9,095 bases of DNA from Bacteroidales bacterium (GTDB lineage Bacteria > Bacteroidota > Bacteroidia > Bacteroidales > NBLH01), in contig JAOZNO010000109.1 of NCBI GenBank assembly GCA_029933755.1, positions 1 to 9,095 on the forward strand, written 5' to 3'. A program made the translations under genes and the position numbers. Positions 7,101-9,095 of this stretch are shown piece after piece. The notes under the pieces were generated by a model, which was not told the DNA's origin, did not search any database, and was given only the letters and a program-made list of their open reading frames with translations. How positions within the stretch are numbered: position 1 is the first letter of the stretch; each line of letters begins with the position of its first letter.

Positions 7101-7853
7101 ATGAAAATTCTTGGAATAATACCAGCAAGATGGGCTTCTACAAGGTTTCCCGGAAAACCTATAGTAAAAATTGGTAGTAAAACAATGATTGAAAGAGTAT
7201 ATAAACAAGCTGCTAAATCACTTGATTATGTGATTGTTGCAACAGATGATGAGCGTATATTTAAAGAAGTAAGGCGTTTTAATGGACAAGTTGTCATAAC
7301 TTCTGATCAACATGAAAGTGGAACAGACCGATGTGCTGAGGCATTAAAAATATTTGAGAAAGAGAGTGGACAAAAATTTGACGCAGTAATTAATATTCAA
7401 GGCGATGAGCCTTTTATTCAGGAAGAACAAATAAAGCAAATTGCAGAATGTTTTAATGATGAGAATACTCAAATCGCTACATTAGTCAAAAAAATTACTG
7501 AAGCTGAAATCGTGTTTGACCCAAGCTGTCCGAAAGTCATATTAAATACAAATTCAGAAGCCATTTATTTTAGTAGATCTACTATTCCATATATTAATAA
7601 CACAGAAGAAAAAGATTGGTTTAACAAGTTTACTTTCTATGAACATTTAGGTTTGTATGCATACAAATCAGACATATTGGATAAACTAACAAAACTTCCC
7701 CCTTCGTCACTAGAAATTGCTGAATCACTTGAACAAAACAGATGGTTGGAGAATGGATATAAAATAAAAGTGATCGAAACAGATCATGCGAACATATCAA
7801 TTGACACACAGGAGGATTTAGATAAAATTATTGAACAAGGTTTCGAAGATTAA
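7101..7853 (+). CDS. kdsB: 3-deoxy-manno-octulosonate cytidylyltransferase (CMP-KDO synthetase)
   Basis: KdsB activates KDO with CTP to CMP-KDO and pyrophosphate, the sugar donor for the inner core of LPS, in the cytosol. The 250-residue product is normal length. It shows the nucleotide-binding loop IPARWASTRFPGKP (7-20), VIVATDDERI (44-53), HESGTDRCAEA (71-81), the metal-binding NIQGDEPF (98-105, D102) and the late SIDTQEDL (233-240) with the second metal aspartate D235. The substrate-binding region SRSTIPY, HLGLYAY and LPPSSLEIAESLEQNRWLENGY is also typical. It starts at an ATG after A/T-rich sequence without a Shine-Dalgarno motif. It is transcribed away from the sigma-54/lptE unit, from a shared intergenic region. 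No partner gene follows on this strand within 360 bp. Confidence 0.98.
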   Translation: MKILGIIPARWASTRFPGKPIVKIGSKTMIERVYKQAAKSLDYVIVATDDERIFKEVRRFNGQVVITSDQHESGTDRCAEALKIFEKESGQKFDAVINIQGDEPFIQEEQIKQIAECFNDENTQIATLVKKITEAEIVFDPSCPKVILNTNSEAIYFSRSTIPYINNTEEKDWFNKFTFYEHLGLYAYKSDILDKLTKLPPSSLEIAESLEQNRWLENGYKIKVIETDHANISIDTQEDLDKIIEQGFED

Positions 7854-8065
7854 ATCCAAAAATCAGCTTTGCTAAGGTAGTAGAGTGTTCGTCCAGTTTT
7901 TGCTTAAGAAAACTCATAAACCTTTAGTGAGGCAAAGCGAATAATGCGCGTTAAATAGTGGAATAAAATTTGCAACTGATGTATTATTATGTATTTTGTC
8001 GCAAATTATAAAAAATAATTACACATGAAACCAACTGTTAACATGACAGTTAGCAAAATTTAGTG

Positions 8066-8114
8066 TTTTTATTTGATTTTTTTCACCTTTTTTTGAAACT
8101 TTTTTTAATCTTTT
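8066..8114. other. Phased T-tracts, probable intrinsic DNA bend
   Basis: Runs of T lie at 8066-8070, 8077-8083, 8088-8094, 8100-8106 and 8111-8114. Their centres are about 9-12 bp apart, close to one helical turn, so the bends expected from individual A/T tracts would add up. The stretch sits about 100-150 bp upstream of the T9SS sorting-domain gene. A role in promoter architecture is inference. Confidence 0.4.
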
Positions 8115-8161
8115 GCGTATAACAAAGAAAGAGGTAACAGCTAAAAGGTATAAAATGAAAA

Positions 8162-8177
8162 ATCCCAAAATTGGGAT
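8162..8177. repeat. Small palindrome upstream of the T9SS sorting-domain gene
   Basis: The arms ATCCCAA and TTGGGAT are separated by AA, giving a 7-bp perfect inverted repeat that ends 40 bp before the ATG at 8218. It could be an operator or a leader hairpin. Only the symmetry is observed. Confidence 0.35.
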
Positions 8178-8217
8178 GATAACATGTGATAATTAAAAAA
8201 CAGAAAAAAACAAACAC

Positions 8218-8562
8218 ATGAAACTCAAAATAAGTTTTATATATTGTATACTTGGTTTGTTTGCTTTTAACGGAGCAGCACAAGAAGTGGTTGATACGAA
8301 CTTTGAAAATAAAAAGCCGCATGAAGCTTTAATTTACCCAAACCCATTGAGTGGTGAGAATTTTACAGTTAAATCGGCATCAAATATAAAAAAAATTGAA
8401 GTAGTAAATGTAATTGGAAAATTAATAAACAGAACAGAAAATAATGGTTTTGCATTACATAAGCTACCAATTAATATAGGAAATTGTGATAAAGGAATAT
8501 ATCTCGTAAAAGTGACTTTTGACGATGATAAATCGATAATAAAAAAGTTACTTGTAAAATAG
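8218..8562 (+). CDS. Small secreted protein consisting of a T9SS type A sorting domain
   Basis: The 114-residue product has a Sec signal peptide (about 1-21, MKLKISFIYCILGLFAFNGAA), a short linker (22-37) and then a Por-secretion tail from about 38 to the end. That tail shows IYPNPLSGENFTV (39-51), IKKIEVVNVIGKLI (57-70) and CDKGIYLVKV (90-99), and ends in a lysine-rich strand (KSIIKKLLVK). This beta-sandwich domain normally sits at the C-terminus of large enzymes or adhesins and directs them through the type IX secretion system to the surface. Here there is no cargo, and the mature protein is about 93 residues. The frame is intact, with its own ATG after an A-rich leader and its own terminator 38 bp after the stop, so it reads as a complete gene rather than an obvious fragment. 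It could still be the surviving tail of a decayed gene that kept or regained a signal peptide. Its function is unknown. Confidence 0.85.
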   Translation: MKLKISFIYCILGLFAFNGAAQEVVDTNFENKKPHEALIYPNPLSGENFTVKSASNIKKIEVVNVIGKLINRTENNGFALHKLPINIGNCDKGIYLVKVTFDDDKSIIKKLLVK

Positions 8563-8600
8563 GTTTAGTGTTTGTTTTTAGTTTTATGGTTTAATTTGGT

Positions 8601-8636
8601 GAGAAAGGAAGGCTTTGGTCTTCCTTTCTCTTTTTT
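8601..8636 (+). terminator. Intrinsic terminator of the T9SS sorting-domain gene
   Basis: GAGAAAGGAAG (8601-8611) pairs perfectly with CTTCCTTTCTC (8620-8630) across an 8-nt loop and is followed directly by six Ts (8631-8636). It starts 38 bp after the stop codon of the upstream gene, a classical Rho-independent terminator. Confidence 0.92.
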
Positions 8637-8700
8637 ATGTCAACTTCTCATCTGCCCCCAAACCGGAATTCTCGGATTATTTGCGCTCTAGTTTTGATTG

Positions 8701-8747
8701 CCTGTCCGCCGTACTTTGCACTTTGGAAGGCGGGTCTGGGATGTTTT
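8701..8747. repeat. GC-rich hairpin repeat, REP-like
   Basis: CCGCC (8706-8710) pairs with GGCGG (8729-8733) across an 18-nt spacer. The pairing extends weakly outward (CCTGT against GTCTGGG with wobbles and a bulge), and T5 follows at 8743-8747. CCTGTCCGCCGTA...GGCGGG phrasing is, from memory, common in dispersed intergenic repeats. That identity needs a genome-wide search. It could also act as a second weak terminator. Confidence 0.4.
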
Positions 8748-8776
8748 TAATATCCGTATTGCTTATGTCTGGCAAG

Positions 8777-8806
8777 TAATTAGTATACTGGTAATTAGTA
8801 ATTGGT
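8777..8806. repeat. Short direct repeats TAATTAGTA
   Basis: TAATTAGTA occurs at 8777-8785 and again at 8792-8800, 15 bp apart. The second copy continues into ATTGGT. A near-identical inverted copy (14 of 15 bases) of 8792-8806 ends the window at 9081-9095. Confidence 0.5.
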
Positions 8807-8881
8807 AAGGCTATGGTATAGGTTTTCTGTGAAATGAGAATAGCCAACGAGATTAAATATTAAAGGCTTACGCCAGAGTAA

Positions 8882-8998
8882 GACCCCAAACCCCTGAAAA
8901 GGGGCTTAAGCTCAGAGCTTAATAAAAAAATCCAAATTGCTCGGCTTTTTCTTATTAAACTCCGCCGTAAAGTCCCCTTTTCAGGGGATTTAGGGGTC
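8882..8998. repeat. Nested inverted-repeat element with paired CCCCTGAAAAGGGG hairpins
   Basis: The outer arms are 8882-8907 and 8970-8998. Both, read inward, carry GACCCC, a short A/T spacer, CCCCTGAAAAGGGG and CTT; only the spacers and one base differ. Each arm can also fold on itself as CCCCT-GAAA-AGGGG, with a GNRA-type loop on one strand. Between the arms are TTAAGCT/AGCTTAA (8906-8922, 3-nt loop) and a longer imperfect pair, 8919-8933 with 8943-8958 (TTAATAA.../...TTATTAA). The roughly 117-bp unit looks like a REP pair (BIME-like) or a miniature element. No coding capacity was seen. Confidence 0.65.
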
Positions 8999-9095
8999 AT
9001 TAGTGCAAAGCTTAACCTGTTAAATATCACAGAACATTTAAACCAGAGCCATTGGTAATAATTAACGCCTATTTTTAATGACCAATGACTAATTA

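Larger units (their letters stand above)
7854..8217. other. Non-coding gap between kdsB and the T9SS sorting-domain gene (364 bp)
   Basis: I see no credible gene. Structures present: an imperfect inverted repeat with arms 7866-7877 and 7921-7938 (GCTTTGC/GCAAAGC plus TAAGG/CCTTTA); AATTTGC/GCAAATT arms separated by 27 nt (near 7968-8008); AACTGT/ACAGTT with a 7-nt loop near 8034-8052, a possible weak kdsB terminator followed by T-rich DNA; regularly spaced T-tracts (8066-8114); and a palindrome at 8162-8177. No exact TAnnTTTG -7 box was found on the plus strand, so the promoter of the downstream gene is not placed. Confidence 0.5.
8641..9095. other. Gene-free repeat-rich end of the window (455 bp)
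   Basis: No convincing coding frame was found on either strand. The stretch is a mosaic of inverted and short direct repeats: a GC-rich hairpin (8701-8740), TAATTAGTA-type repeats (8777-8806), a nested palindromic element (8882-8998), and CATTGGT/ACCAATG arms near the right edge (9050-9087). Parts are clearly richer in G/C than the genes around them, which fits inserted or dispersed repeat DNA. The region continues past the window edge. Confidence 0.6.

Noticed and set aside
8083..8322. 79-residue open frame on the minus strand
   Set aside because: It overlaps the start of the T9SS sorting-domain gene in antisense and is Phe/Cys/Tyr-rich from T/A tracts. No family resemblance was seen.
8641..9095. 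CRISPR array or tRNA in the repeat-rich end
   Set aside because: The repeats are inverted or only two-fold, not regularly spaced direct repeats with unique spacers. No cloverleaf or conserved tRNA loop sequence is present.

Overview
The window is AT-rich and comes from a member of the Bacteroidota. Four things point there: a protein ending in a type IX secretion (T9SS) type A sorting domain, a Bacteroidota-type LptE lipoprotein, a receiver-less sigma-54 activator of the kind common in Bacteroidales and relatives, and translation starts preceded by A/T-rich sequence rather than Shine-Dalgarno motifs. A T9SS-positive Bacteroidales/Marinilabiliales-like lineage is my best guess; the order is inference.

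Layout. Positions 121-6913 are all on the minus strand. They hold two units: (a) sigma-54 activator > lptE > a very long Lys/Glu-rich protein with a TPR-like C-terminus > secG, closed by an intrinsic terminator at 2425-2454; and (b) groES > groL, closed by an intrinsic terminator at 121-161. Unit (a) mixes a transcription activator with envelope-biogenesis genes (LPS export lipoprotein LptE, translocon subunit SecG). Unit (b) is the classical chaperonin operon. Its 5' leader carries a strong hairpin that is not the CIRCE operator.

The plus strand starts at a 187-bp divergent intergenic region. It holds a palindromic pair of Bacteroidota-type -7 boxes (TAATTTTG) facing outward. kdsB (CMP-KDO synthetase) follows, so LPS synthesis (kdsB) and LPS transport (lptE) are transcribed away from the same regulatory region. 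After a 364-bp gap comes a 114-residue secreted protein that is little more than a signal peptide plus a T9SS sorting domain, with a textbook terminator.

The last ~455 bp (8641-9095) have no credible gene. They are packed with nested inverted repeats, including a pair of CCCCTGAAAAGGGG hairpins in opposite orientation, and look like dispersed REP/MITE-type repeat DNA.

Most of the window is core housekeeping sequence. The best candidates for something less described are the 716-residue low-complexity protein between LptE and SecG, the cargo-less T9SS sorting-domain protein, the terminal repeat element, and the putative regulatory structures upstream of groES and between the sigma-54 activator and kdsB. 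I saw no tRNA, rRNA, CRISPR array, transposase or phage gene.
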